NCBI GenBank assembly: GCA_963797115.1
Contig: CAWCOH010000005.1
Span: 310,001-374,000 of the forward strand
Source: AP-15 sp963797115
GTDB taxonomy: Bacteria; Pseudomonadota; Alphaproteobacteria; ATCC43930; CGMCC-115725
DNA: 64,000 nt
Reading direction: 5' to 3'
Shown: positions 35,856 through 45,036 of the stretch, one piece after another
Numbering within the stretch: the first letter of the stretch is position 1
How the letters are laid out: each line of letters starts with the position of its first letter
Program-made: the position numbers and the translations under genes
The notes under the pieces: model-generated
What the model was told of the DNA's origin: nothing
What the model saw: the letters and a program-made list of their open reading frames with translations, nothing else
Databases searched by the model: none

Positions 35856-36330
35856 TTGCATCTCACCCGGCAGGAAGCCGGGCGGTTATATCGGTCGATA
35901 AGGGAGGCGGCAACGCTCGAGCGCAGAAACGCCTCCGCGATGCCAAGCTTCCCCGCGGTGTGCAGGCGGCAAGACGAATCTCCCTGCCAGCGGGGAAATA
36001 ACAGGGTTAATTCCTTCGATATCCAGTAACATCAATACCTAGAGTGCGAATCGCTGTACGATCGCAGGAAATTTTAATCTCCTGCCAAGCGCTTGGCAGG
36101 GCATCGCGCTCCTCGACCACATCGTCGATTGGCACATCGTGCTTCTCACAACTGTGGCCGCTGGCCCGCCCGCGCGGATCCTCGCCTTCCTCAAAGGCTA
36201 TTGACGGGGTCGGGGTGGGGCGCCTCGCCGCCGCTGGCAAGTCGGGAATCCAAGCCCTATTTTTATAAGTCGAACGTCGTGTTCGCTGATGGTGGGCATT
36301 CCGACACGAGAACAGCGGCAGGAGGATCCG
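35856..36330. other. Spacer between ndk and P450
   Basis: 475 bases between divergent genes, holding both promoters. At 36173-36218 the plus strand reads like the end of a gene (ARILAFLKGY and stop), and a related sequence recurs after the P450 gene at 37662-37714. No complete gene was found. Confidence 0.35.
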
Positions 36331-37614
36331 ATGAACGATGTCGTCGCCTCGGTGCGAGACGAGATCGATTTCAAGGCCGAGGCATATCGCAATCCCTGGT
36401 CGGTGCCGCTCGACAACATCGACGTCAGCAACCCGTACCTCTATTCCGAAGACACCTGGCACGGCTTCTTCGCGCGGCTGCGGCGCGACGATCCGGTGCA
36501 CTACTGTGACAGCCCGCTCTACGGTCGATACTGGTCGGTGACCCGCTACCGGGACATCATGACCGTCGACACGTCGCACCAGACCTATTCTTCGGATGCC
36601 GCGTTCGGGGGCATCACCCTGAAAGACGTCCCGCTCGAGTACCGCAAGGAAAGCTTCATTGCTATGGACCCGCCGCGGCACGACGAGCAGCGCAAGATCG
36701 TGGCGCCGATCGTCGCACCACCGAACCTGGCGAAGATGTCAGGCACGATCCGCGAGCGGGCGATCCGCATCCTGGAGGGCCTGCCGCGCGGCGAGGTGTT
36801 CGACTGGGTCGATCGCGTCTCGATCGAGTTGACGACGCAGATGCTGTCGACCCTGTTCGACTTCCCGTTCGAGGAGCGGCGGACCTTGACCCGCTGGTCC
36901 AACGTCAGCACGGTCAACACGCGCGCCGGGACCGAGATCGATTTGGAGGAAAAGCGCGATGCCGTGCTGCAGGAAATGCTCGCGTACTTCGCCGAGGTCT
37001 GGAAGATCCGCCAGAAGCAGCCGCCGAAGTCAGACCTGATCTCGATGCTGGCGCACGGCGAGGCAACGCGCGACCTGCCGTCGCGGCCGCAGGAGTTCAT
37101 GGGCAACCTGCTGCTGCTGATCGTCGGCGGCAACGACACGACGCGCAACTCGATCAGCGGCGGATTGTGGTTCCTGAACCAATTCCCCGAGGAGTACGCG
37201 AAGCTGCGCGCCGATCCCGGCCTGATCCCGAAGATGGTGCCTGAGATCATCCGCTACCAATCGCCGGTCGTGCACATGCGCCGCACAGCACTCTGCGACG
37301 CCGAGCTGAACGGGAAGCACATCCGTAAGGGCGACAAGGTGGCGATGTGGTACATCGCGGGCAACCGTGATCCCGAAGAGATCGAGGACCCGGACCGTTT
37401 CATCATCGACCGGCCGCGGCCCCGTCAGCACTTGTCGTTCGGGTTCGGGATTCACCGCTGCGTCGGCAACCGGCTGGCGGAGATGCAGCTGACGATCCTG
37501 TGGGAGGAAATCCTCAAGCGCTTCCCGCCGGTCGAGGTCGTGGAAAAGCCGAAGCGAGCCTACTCAAACCTGATCCACGGCATCAGCGAGATGAAAGTGC
37601 GCATCCCAGCGTAA
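36331..37614 (+). CDS. Cytochrome P450, CYP153-like alkane or fatty-acid omega-hydroxylase
   Basis: A 427-aa P450. It has the I-helix LIVGGNDTTRNS, the ExxR helix MVPEIIRYQS, the PERF-like region DPDRFIIDRPRPRQHLSFG and the heme loop FGFGIHRCVGNRLAE with the Cys ligand. The wording of these blocks, with FIAMDPPRHDEQRK and SIELTTQMLSTLFDFP, matches CYP153 enzymes, which hydroxylate terminal carbons of alkanes or fatty acids using ferredoxin and ferredoxin reductase. AGGAGG lies five bases before ATG 36331. No redox partner gene is adjacent, so electrons must come from elsewhere. Confidence 0.85.
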   Translation: MNDVVASVRDEIDFKAEAYRNPWSVPLDNIDVSNPYLYSEDTWHGFFARLRRDDPVHYCDSPLYGRYWSVTRYRDIMTVDTSHQTYSSDAAFGGITLKDVPLEYRKESFIAMDPPRHDEQRKIVAPIVAPPNLAKMSGTIRERAIRILEGLPRGEVFDWVDRVSIELTTQMLSTLFDFPFEERRTLTRWSNVSTVNTRAGTEIDLEEKRDAVLQEMLAYFAEVWKIRQKQPPKSDLISMLAHGEATRDLPSRPQEFMGNLLLLIVGGNDTTRNSISGGLWFLNQFPEEYAKLRADPGLIPKMVPEIIRYQSPVVHMRRTALCDAELNGKHIRKGDKVAMWYIAGNRDPEEIEDPDRFIIDRPRPRQHLSFGFGIHRCVGNRLAEMQLTILWEEILKRFPPVEVVEKPKRAYSNLIHGISEMKVRIPA

Positions 37615-37927
37615 ACCCGCCCTCAGCTGCGGCCTTTGGCCGGCCTTCGTGAAGCTGGCCGAGCGGATCGCGCAGGTCCTCGCCTTCCTGCGCGACTACT
37701 GAGGGGGACGGCTCGGCTCAAAGCCCTATCAGCGCGCTTATCCCGATCGGAAAGCTGGGCGGTCGGCGGCGCCCTGCCTAGGGCGCTTCCAACGACGGCC
37801 TTGCGCCCTAAGCGGCCTTTTAATGGCCCCAAGTTTTGAAAATCGCGCGACCGCGCCGGCACACCCATCAAGCGAGGCTCGCTTTCCCTCGGCGCGGTGG
37901 CTCTAACCGACTTGGTGCCAGGCGGTG
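37615..37927. other. Spacer after the P450 gene
   Basis: 313 bases between convergent genes. It contains the 37662-37714 sequence related to 36173-36218 (ctcgccttcct, then a TAttga-like end and a G-run). No gene or clear terminator was recognised. Confidence 0.35.
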
Positions 37928-38965
37928 TCAGGCAATCTCCTGCGCAAAAATGGAGTAGGCGAAACTCGCCGGATCAAGTGAGTTGACGGGCCCGTCAGGA
38001 GATTCAGCGTAGGGATACATCAGAAAACCGATCGGCCCGTCCTTTTGGCCTGGCAGCGTGAAGTCGCGCGCATAGTTGAACCCGACCCAATTCATCTCCC
38101 AATTGCCGAACAACCGTTCTCGCAACGCCCTCACTTTCTCACTATCGACAGCCAGTTCCTCTTCAAGAACGACCTTTCGAACGTCCGCCGGGTCGACCGG
38201 CAACCATCCTTTGCCTTCGATAAACACCTCGGCGCGGCAATGCTGTGCCTTTGTAATTTCGCCCGATTTTCCGAGCGATTTCGACACGGCCGAGTCCGCA
38301 ACGCGGATACCGAAGAAGTCTCGCGCCGGCAACCCTGCCGCCCGCGCCAGCCCAACATACAGCGAGTTGATGTCGGCGCATTTGCCGCCCATGTCGCCGC
38401 TCTCCAGCATAAACGCGATGTTGCCGAGACCGCAGCCGCGCGTTTCGGCACGCCGGAACGTGTTGTCGACAATCCAGTCATAGATCGCCCGGGCCTTGTC
38501 GAGCGCCGCAGTGCGTGAGCCAATAATCTCGTGCGATTTGGACAGCACAATTCCGTCGGTGGGCGAACTGGGTGTCGGGCGCAAATACTCGGCCAGCTCG
38601 GTAGGCGAAGCGCCAGGACAGTACCCGGTGCGGTCGCGCGTAGCGACGCGCGTGGTGATCTCGATCTCGCGCGGCATTGCCGGATCCAACCAAGCGGCCG
38701 AGATGATCGGTGCCCGAGATGCGGGGTCCCACAGTAGAGATGCCGCGGCAGGCGACTGCCAGCTCAGTTCGAGAACCTTTTGGTAGTCAAGGGCGTCCTG
38801 CGGCACCGGAATCCAGGCCCGCACCGGAGTTTTCTGCCTCTGTAGTGTCAATTTGTAGGTGATCTCGAATTGGCGCCATCCCGGCGGTGCTGCAAGCGCG
38901 CTTTTCCCCACGGCAGCTAAGGTGCCGGTGGCGGCGAGGGTCTTGAGGAAGTCGCGTCGTAACAT
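37928..38965 (-). CDS. Tat-exported transglutaminase-like protein
   Basis: A 345-aa protein. A twin-arginine signal (LRRDFLKTLAATGTLAAVG) is followed by a beta-rich domain and a transglutaminase-like core. The core has Cys in MGGKCADINSLYVGLARAAGLPAR, His in KAQHCRAEVFIEG and Asp in LPVDPADVRK, the catalytic triad pattern. ATG 38965 has AGGAG about ten bases upstream. It is probably a periplasmic cysteine peptidase or amidase-like protein rather than a crosslinking enzyme. Neighbours give no clue to the substrate. Confidence 0.8.
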   Translation of the reverse strand: MLRRDFLKTLAATGTLAAVGKSALAAPPGWRQFEITYKLTLQRQKTPVRAWIPVPQDALDYQKVLELSWQSPAAASLLWDPASRAPIISAAWLDPAMPREIEITTRVATRDRTGYCPGASPTELAEYLRPTPSSPTDGIVLSKSHEIIGSRTAALDKARAIYDWIVDNTFRRAETRGCGLGNIAFMLESGDMGGKCADINSLYVGLARAAGLPARDFFGIRVADSAVSKSLGKSGEITKAQHCRAEVFIEGKGWLPVDPADVRKVVLEEELAVDSEKVRALRERLFGNWEMNWVGFNYARDFTLPGQKDGPIGFLMYPYAESPDGPVNSLDPASFAYSIFAQEIA

Positions 38966-39184
38966 CGGCAACGGCTCTCCTATGTCCAGCGCGACTCGGC
39001 AACAGGGCGATTCTACGCCGTCAGCAGTCCGGAATTTGCAAGGAAGTGGACGCGCACGGCGACCCTTTGATCGCGCTCATCGACAATAAGGCGCACTCAA
39101 CCCGCTGTCACGTCGGAGCACAATGACTCGTTGCCGCTCGATGGCCGGTAAGGGGCATGATGTAGAGAGCATTGGTCACAAAGG

Positions 39185-39217
39185 CCCTCCCCTTGATGGG
39201 GCCTTGATGGGGGAGGG
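39185..39217. terminator. Hairpin in a gene remnant
   Basis: CCCTCCCC and GGGGAGGG form an 8-bp stem around a 17-base loop. This CCCTCCCC..GGGGAGGG type repeat is common behind gene ends in GC-rich proteobacteria. Confidence 0.45.
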
Positions 39218-39347
39218 TTTGCGTGGGTGACGTGACCAGCGCGTCGACGATCGTGCGATGGACGCCGCCGAGATTTTCGCGGATCTCGTCGTTCGAGAAC
39301 CGCAGAATGTAATGACCATCCTCAGTTAGCGGATCGCGGCGGTACAT
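39200..39347 (-). pseudogene. Remnant of a DUF559 endonuclease-like protein
   Basis: The minus-strand frame reads EDGHYILRFSNDEIRENL then GGVHRTIVDALVT and SPTQTLPHQ. In DUF559 proteins the conserved end is YRVLRFWNNEVLENLDGV followed by Pro-rich tail, so this looks like the last 40 residues of such a gene. The rest of the domain is absent. Confidence 0.55.
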
Positions 39348-40722
39348 TCTCGAACAGCAAGCCCAATCCCTCGGCCATCGTCGGGTGCGCCAGAATGGCG
39401 TCGCGCAGCTTCACATATGGCAGATCCGCCAGCATCGCGGTTTGCACCGTCGCCATGACTTCTCCGGCCTCGGCGCCAATCATCGTAAACCCGAGGATAC
39501 GGTCATCGCTCCCGCCGACCAGAACCTTCATGAAGCCTTGCGTTTCGCCGGTCGTCGCGGTCCGCCGCACGGCATTCATCGGCAACCTCGCGACCCGCGT
39601 ATCGATGCCTCGGCGCTGCGCTTCGCCCTCGCTCAGTCCGACATGTGCCAGCGGAGGCTCGGTGAACATGCAGTATGGAACCAGCCGATCGCGCGTACTG
39701 CGCTGACCTCCGGCCAAATTGTCCCTGATGATCCGGAAGTCGTCGATCGAGACGTGCGTAAATTGCGGGCTGCCGGCGCATTCTCCGATCGCCCAGACAC
39801 TGGGCGCCGTCGTCTCCAGCCGTTCATTGACGCGGATATAGCCGCGGCCATCCAACTCGACACCGGCTTCCTCAAGCCCGATCGCGGCAGTGTTCGGAAT
39901 GCGGCCCGCCGCAACCAGCATGTCGCTGCCTGCGATCTGCTGCTCGCCGGAGGAGGAGCGCACCCGAAGGCTGACTTCCTCCCCGGATCGGCCCTGCACG
40001 TCGAGGGTCTCGGCTCCCAGGAGGAATTGGATACCTTCGTCGCCGAGGGTTCGCTGCACTTCCGCTGCGACGTCGGGATCCTCACGGCTCATCAGCTGAC
40101 GCCCGGGCTCGACAACCGTTACACGGCTTCCGAAACGACAATAAGCCTGGGCCAGTTCGAGACCGACATAGCCGCCGCCGAGCACGATCAGATGCGACGG
40201 TAAATAATCGAGATCGAGAGCCTCGATGTGGGTCAGCGGCCGGGCCGCCTCGAGCCCCGGAAGGTTTGGGATCGCTGCATGCGTTCCAAGGTTGAGGAAA
40301 ATCTGATCCCCCGCCAGCATCCGCGTGCCGCCATCATTCAGCCGAACCTCGAGGGTTTTCGGGGCCACGAAACGGCCGGTCCCCATGATCAGTTCGGCTC
40401 CGCTTGTTTTGTAGTTCCGCAAATGCAGGGCAATCTCGGCGTCAACCATGTCGCGCTTGCGCCGGCGAACTCTCGCCATGTCCGTCGTGGCGGGGCCCGT
40501 CACCGTGCCGAATTGTGAAGCGTGCTGCGCCAAATGCGCGATCCGGGCGCTCCAAATCTCATTCTTGCTGGGAAGGCAGGCGATGTTGGGACAGGAGCCG
40601 CCGATCCATCGGCGCTCCACGACGGCGGTACGCCGCCCCGATCCGGCCATATGCCAAGCGAGTAACTTGCCACCGAATCCACTGCCGAGGACCAGGATAT
40701 CAAATCGTTCTGGTTGAGGCAT
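39322..40722 (-). CDS. FAD-dependent pyridine nucleotide-disulfide oxidoreductase (mercuric-reductase-like)
   Basis: A 466-aa protein. Its N-terminal FAD motif reads LVLGSGFGGKLLAWHM. The redox disulfide CPNIAC is in GGSCPNIACLPSK, the NAD(P) motif is IVLGGGYVGLELAQAY, and the FAD-binding end motif is VWAIGECAG. The C-terminal dimerisation domain has the HPTMAEGL segment. A strong AAGGAGGGA precedes ATG 40722; the frame is open to 41361, but that part overlaps a LysR relic and has no coding character. It looks like a general dithiol oxidoreductase; the substrate is unknown. No mer genes are nearby. Confidence 0.8.
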   Translation of the reverse strand: MPQPERFDILVLGSGFGGKLLAWHMAGSGRRTAVVERRWIGGSCPNIACLPSKNEIWSARIAHLAQHASQFGTVTGPATTDMARVRRRKRDMVDAEIALHLRNYKTSGAELIMGTGRFVAPKTLEVRLNDGGTRMLAGDQIFLNLGTHAAIPNLPGLEAARPLTHIEALDLDYLPSHLIVLGGGYVGLELAQAYCRFGSRVTVVEPGRQLMSREDPDVAAEVQRTLGDEGIQFLLGAETLDVQGRSGEEVSLRVRSSSGEQQIAGSDMLVAAGRIPNTAAIGLEEAGVELDGRGYIRVNERLETTAPSVWAIGECAGSPQFTHVSIDDFRIIRDNLAGGQRSTRDRLVPYCMFTEPPLAHVGLSEGEAQRRGIDTRVARLPMNAVRRTATTGETQGFMKVLVGGSDDRILGFTMIGAEAGEVMATVQTAMLADLPYVKLRDAILAHPTMAEGLGLLFENVPPRSAN

Positions 40723-40789
40723 AACTCCCTCCTTATGAGAGTAGGATTGTCCTGAGGCGGAGGCTAACGCCAACCGGCCGCTGCTAGTT

Positions 40790-41025
40790 GCACCCTGCGC
40801 GTCACGTTCGGCAAACTCCACATCATTCCGCGGCTGCCGCTCACGGTTGAGGCGATCCTCGACGACCGCGATGTCGGCCTGATCGAGGAAGGGGTCGATG
40901 TGGGATTTCGTATGGGCGTGCTCGCCAACTCCGCGATGGTAGCGCGCAAGATCGGACAATCGCCTCGAGTGGTGCTCGGCACACCCGCCTACTTCGAAAA
41001 GGCGGGGGAGCCGTCTACGCCGGCT
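40790..41025 (+). pseudogene. Remnant of a LysR-type regulator, effector domain
   Basis: The plus strand reads LRVTFGKLHIIPRLP, then LTVEAILDDRDVGLIEEGVDVGFRM and PRVVLGTPAYFEKAGEP, the LysR substrate-binding domain, without the DNA-binding part. Compared with the intact LysR at 43988-44905, a piece is missing between IIPRLP and the next strand. The fragment lies upstream of the oxidoreductase on the opposite strand, consistent with a former divergent regulator. Confidence 0.75.
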
Positions 41026-41107
41026 TGGGACAAGAGCATCCTCCTTGTCGATTCTCGCGGTCGAAAAGATCAAGGAAAGACACGACGCCAACGCCCCGTC
41101 GAACTGC

Positions 41108-42083
41108 TCAGACAAGCACCACCATTTTACCACCCGCTTGGTTCGCTTCCATGACCCGGTGCGCTTCTCGAATGTCTTCAAAACGAAACACCCGCGATGG
41201 TTTTGCCTTGTAGCGGCCAGCGGCCACTTGGTGGGCGATGGTCTGCAGCGGTACGTCCGACAGAGGAAATTGCGGTTTGCCGAACACGAAACTGCCAAAG
41301 AAGCTGAAGTGGACGCCGCTCGACATCTGCAGCAGAGGGTTGAAGTCAGGCACCGGATCAAGCCCGCCTAAAAACCCCGCCAGACATGCCCGCCCACCCC
41401 GTCGCAGCATGGCGAGAGAATCCAGGATGGTGCTATTGCCGACGAGATCGAGAACGGCATCGATCTGGTTCCGTTCGGCGATGTGCTCTGACAGGTGCGG
41501 TCCCTCTACCTCGACGCGCCGTGCACCGAGCGCCTCCAATTTGTGGAAGCGATCTTGGTTACGCGCCGTTGCGATGACGTGTGCGCCTGCATTTACAGCC
41601 ATGTTCAGAGCTGCCTGTCCAAACGATGACATTGCGCCACGGATCACCAAAGTCTGGCCCTCGGCGAGTTCCAGGTTGCGGAACAGGCACGTCCAGGCCG
41701 TAGCGTAGGATTCCGGGATCGCGGCGAGATCCTCCCAGCGAAGGTCCGACTCGATCGGCGCGACATTTGTCGTGGGCGGGCAGGTATACTCGGCATAGCT
41801 GCCGTTGATCGTCCGTCCCATGCCGCCCATCAATGCGGCTACCTTGGTCCCCACCGCGAATTCGCCGTCGGGGCAGGATTTGACAAGGCCGACACACTCG
41901 ATGCCGCTGACTTCCGCGGCCTCGGCCCATTCTCCCCTCCGCATATGCATCTCGGCGTGATTTATCCCGAACGCTTTGACTTGGATGACGACATGGCCCG
42001 GCTTCGGTTCGGGGTCAGGGAGTTCCTTGGTCACCAAGCTTTCGGGGCCGCCGACCGAACTTCTCTATGACTATTGCACGCAT
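41108..42083 (-). pseudogene. Zinc-type alcohol dehydrogenase / quinone oxidoreductase with N-terminal frameshift
   Basis: From 42037 downward the frame gives a quinone-oxidoreductase-like MDR enzyme (VIQVKAFGINHAEMHMRRG, WTCLFRNLELAEGQTLVIRGAMSSFGQAALNMAVNAGAHVIAT, DAVLDLVGN). The expected start MRAIVIEKFG lies upstream at 42083 in another frame, joined by one extra base near 42050 (CGGTCGGCGG). Restarting at the GTG at 42037 would lose the first beta strand. It may be inactive, or the base may be a sequence error. No zinc-ligand cluster is visible, as usual for quinone reductases. Confidence 0.7.
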
Positions 42084-42286
42084 GAATAACCCTCCAGAAT
42101 GGGTTTGGAGCTACTGAGCGCAAGCTGAAGGTGCTGAGCGGTTTACGCGTCGCCGGATGACAGACGGAGTGTCCGATCGAGGAATCCGCACTGTGCGTTT
42201 CCGGCGCAGTGGCCGTGTTTACCACGCACGGTGGCGGCATCGGGTGCTGAGCCTGCCTTTCAGGCTCTTCGCCCTCCTCAGGTCCG

Positions 42287-42865
42287 TCAGCTCCTCCTGC
42301 TTCCCGGCGGCCGGCAGACGACGCCAACGTGCGAAGAAGGACGCGCGATTTCTCGGCGCTTTGCCAGAAGACCCTCGATCGCCAACGGTCCCAAGCCCCC
42401 CAAGACCAGGGCCGCAAGGCAAGCGAGGTAGAGCAGATCGGTTTCAAAGCCCGGGGGGCCAAACTGCGCGCCGGCGGCCGTCACAGCCTGGAGCTTGATC
42501 GAACTGAACCCGTAGGGCAGGTGCACGGTAATCATGGCAACCAGGAGAACCGCGGCCATAGGTATGCTGGCCAGCGGTACCAGCGCACCTAGAAGCACCG
42601 CCAGCCCGCCAGCTAATTCGACGAAGATCGTGAGCCATCCCATGAGATGCGGTGCGGGCACGCCAAGCTGCTGCAAAATTGCGGGGAACGCATCCAGACC
42701 CCTGGCCAGCTTGGCGAAGCCATGCTCGATGAAGCCATACCCGACGATCAGACGCAGGGGGACCGGAGCCCAACGAGCGATCGGAGATCTGCTGATCAGA
42801 TCGATGGGAAGATCGCGCCACGTTGGCGACCGCCGCTGTACGTAGTTCGTCAAACGGATATCCAT
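42287..42865 (-). CDS. DoxX-family membrane protein
   Basis: A 192-aa inner-membrane protein with four hydrophobic segments and the DoxX pattern (VPLRLIVGYGFIEHGFAKLARG, VELAGGLAVLLG, the PYGFSS loop). Such proteins are often encoded with oxidoreductases and stress enzymes, as here. AAGG lies seven bases before ATG 42865. The C-terminal tail after about residue 165 is basic and atypical. Function in this class is uncertain. Confidence 0.75.
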   Translation of the reverse strand: MDIRLTNYVQRRSPTWRDLPIDLISRSPIARWAPVPLRLIVGYGFIEHGFAKLARGLDAFPAILQQLGVPAPHLMGWLTIFVELAGGLAVLLGALVPLASIPMAAVLLVAMITVHLPYGFSSIKLQAVTAAGAQFGPPGFETDLLYLACLAALVLGGLGPLAIEGLLAKRREIARPSSHVGVVCRPPGSRRS

Positions 42866-43032
42866 GATCAACCTTGTTAAGGCTACGGCTTTCTGTTTAG
42901 CTTGTGGTATTGTAAACGATAAATTAAATTATTGAGAATTACGCGCATATCTTGCTGATATACGGTTCTGTACTGAAATTATTCGACAGTTTTGTCGATA
43001 TTGCTCACAATCTGCCTCGATGATTTCGGTGT

Positions 43033-43893
43033 CTATCGCGTGGCTTTAAGGAAGTCGCGAATGACGGCCGCAATCTCAGCGCTGTGCGTCTCCAGCGCGA
43101 AGTGGCCCGTGTCGAAGAAATGGACCTCGGCGCCGGGGATGTCGCGCTTGAACGCTTCAGCTCCCGCAGGCAGGAAAAACGGGTCGTTCTTACCCCACAC
43201 CGCCAGAAACGGCGGCTTGTGACTTCGGAAATAGGCATGAAAGGCTGGGTAGAGAGCGACGTTGCTGGCGTAGTCGAGGAGCAGGTCGAGCTGGGCTTCG
43301 TGCGCTCCCGGGCGTGCCAGATAATGGTCATCCAGCGCGCGGCCATCAGGAGAGACGAGCGAGGGGTCTGCCACGCCGTGCGTATACTGGAACTGCGTCG
43401 TCTCAGGCGCCAAGAAGCCGCGTAGCGCATCGCGGTTCGCCTGGGTGGGCTCACGCCAGTAGGCCTGAATCGGGCTCCAGCCCTCGCTCAGTCCCTCCTC
43501 GTAAGCGTTGCCATTCTGGGAGATGATCGCGGTAATTCTCTCCGGGCGCTTGGCAGCAATCCGCAAGCCGACAGGTGCGCCGTAATCGAAGATGTAGACC
43601 GCGAACCGCCCCAGGCCGACGACTTCAGTGAAGCCGTCAATCGCCTGGGTCAAATTGTCGAACGTATATTTGAAGTTATCGCGGGAGGGCATATCCGACT
43701 GACCAAAGCCGGGCAGGTCGGGCGCGATGAGGTGAAAGCGACCGGCGAGAAGCGGGATCAAATCGCGGAACATGTGGCCCGCACTCGGGAAGCCATGCAG
43801 CAGGAGCAGTTTCGGATCGTCGGCTCGACCAGCTTCACGGTAGAATATTTTGAGGCCGTTGACGTTGGCCGTACGGTAATGGATGTCGGTCAT
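43033..43893 (-). CDS. Alpha/beta hydrolase, haloalkane-dehalogenase/epoxide-hydrolase-like
   Basis: A 286-aa enzyme. It has the oxyanion region LLLHGFPSAGHMFRDLIP, APDLPGFGQSDMP, an Asp nucleophile in YIFDYGAPVGLRIA, LAVWGKNDPFF and the catalytic His in HFFDTGHFALETH. An Asp nucleophile points to dehalogenase or epoxide hydrolase chemistry rather than an esterase. ATG 43893 (MTDIHYRT) is preferred; a longer start at 43950 overlaps the divergent regulator's region. It is divergent from a LysR gene that likely controls it. Confidence 0.8.
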   Translation of the reverse strand: MTDIHYRTANVNGLKIFYREAGRADDPKLLLLHGFPSAGHMFRDLIPLLAGRFHLIAPDLPGFGQSDMPSRDNFKYTFDNLTQAIDGFTEVVGLGRFAVYIFDYGAPVGLRIAAKRPERITAIISQNGNAYEEGLSEGWSPIQAYWREPTQANRDALRGFLAPETTQFQYTHGVADPSLVSPDGRALDDHYLARPGAHEAQLDLLLDYASNVALYPAFHAYFRSHKPPFLAVWGKNDPFFLPAGAEAFKRDIPGAEVHFFDTGHFALETHSAEIAAVIRDFLKATR

Positions 43894-43987
43894 GGGGGTC
43901 TCGATCGCCACTGCGTTCGGAGTTCGAAAGATACGAGTTGCAGCAAGCAACTTAATTGATCGGAACCGCGTTTCTCTATTTCAGATT
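43894..43987. promoter_or_regulatory. Divergent promoter region of hydrolase and LysR regulator
   Basis: 94 bases between divergently oriented genes, the usual place of a LysR operator. An AT-richer part lies at 43940-43987. The palindrome itself was not resolved. Confidence 0.45.
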
Positions 43988-44905
43988 ATGCAAGACCGAC
44001 TCGAAGCCTTGACGATTTTCGTAGCCGTAGCTGAGCAAAAAAGCTTCATTGAAGCCGCGCGGCAATTGCGCCGCTCATCGGCTTCCGTCACCCGCGGGGT
44101 CGCCGCCCTCGAAGAGCGGCTGCAAACCCGCCTTTTCAATCGGACGACCCGCTCGGTCGCGCTGACTGATGCGGGCGCGCGTTATCTCGAAAACTGCCGG
44201 CGACTGCTGGCTAGCTATGAGGAACTCGAAGCGATCCCTTTGGGCGAGTGGATCGAGCCGCGCGGTTGGATCAATGTCACGGCGCCCACAATGTTCGGAC
44301 GGCTTCACGTGCTGCCTCTCGTGCGCGACTTTCTCGGCGAATACCGACAGGTCGAGGTTCGGATGCTTTTGCTCGACCGGATCGTCTCATTGGTGGACGA
44401 GGGGCTCGATCTCGGCATCAGGATCGGACAGCTTCCCAACTCCTCGCTGCGGGCGGTCCATGTGGGGCAGGTGCGGCGCGTCGTCTGTGCAACTCCGCAA
44501 TACATCGCTCGTCACGGCGTGCCGGCTACGCCGCGCGATCTCGCCAACCACACTGTGGTGGCCTGCACAGCCGTCACACCCATTCCCGACCGCTGGTCAT
44601 TTCACGGTCCGAGCGGGCTCACTCCCGTAGCCGTCGCGCCCCGGTTGGTGGTGAACACCACTGCCGCGGCGGTGGACGCCGCGCTTGACGGTTTGGGGCT
44701 AGCCTGCATCATGTCGTATCAGGCGGACCCGCATGTGGCGGCAGGCCGATTGCAAACCGTTCTCCTCGAATATGAACCACCGCCTGCACCCATTCACATC
44801 GTGCATCCGGCCGGTCGGCACCTCCCGGCCAAGGTCCGCTTGTTTCTCGACCACGCCGCCGAAGGACTTCGTCGCAAATTCGCTCCGCAGGTCGAAATCC
44901 GCTAG
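43988..44905 (+). CDS. LysR-type transcriptional regulator
   Basis: A 305-aa regulator. Its helix-turn-helix covers residues about 5-63 (LTIFVAVAEQKSFIEAARQL, SSASVTRGVAALEERLQTRLF) and the effector domain starts near residue 90 (GWINVTAPTMFGRLHVLPLV). ATG 43988 gives the normal LysR start; the frame is open to 43883, but the extra residues do not match. It is divergent from the alpha/beta hydrolase and probably regulates it. A relic of a related regulator lies at 40790-41025. Confidence 0.9.
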   Translation: MQDRLEALTIFVAVAEQKSFIEAARQLRRSSASVTRGVAALEERLQTRLFNRTTRSVALTDAGARYLENCRRLLASYEELEAIPLGEWIEPRGWINVTAPTMFGRLHVLPLVRDFLGEYRQVEVRMLLLDRIVSLVDEGLDLGIRIGQLPNSSLRAVHVGQVRRVVCATPQYIARHGVPATPRDLANHTVVACTAVTPIPDRWSFHGPSGLTPVAVAPRLVVNTTAAAVDAALDGLGLACIMSYQADPHVAAGRLQTVLLEYEPPPAPIHIVHPAGRHLPAKVRLFLDHAAEGLRRKFAPQVEIR

Positions 44906-45036
44906 CCTACCTGCCACCTAGAGATGGCCCGCCGCCGCTGACGGGAGTTGTTCCACCCAACTGAGCCGTCCGCGTTTGCAAGACCCCGGCGACCACGCGC
45001 CGGTAAAACTCATGCCGGGGAAGCTAATCGTTGTGG

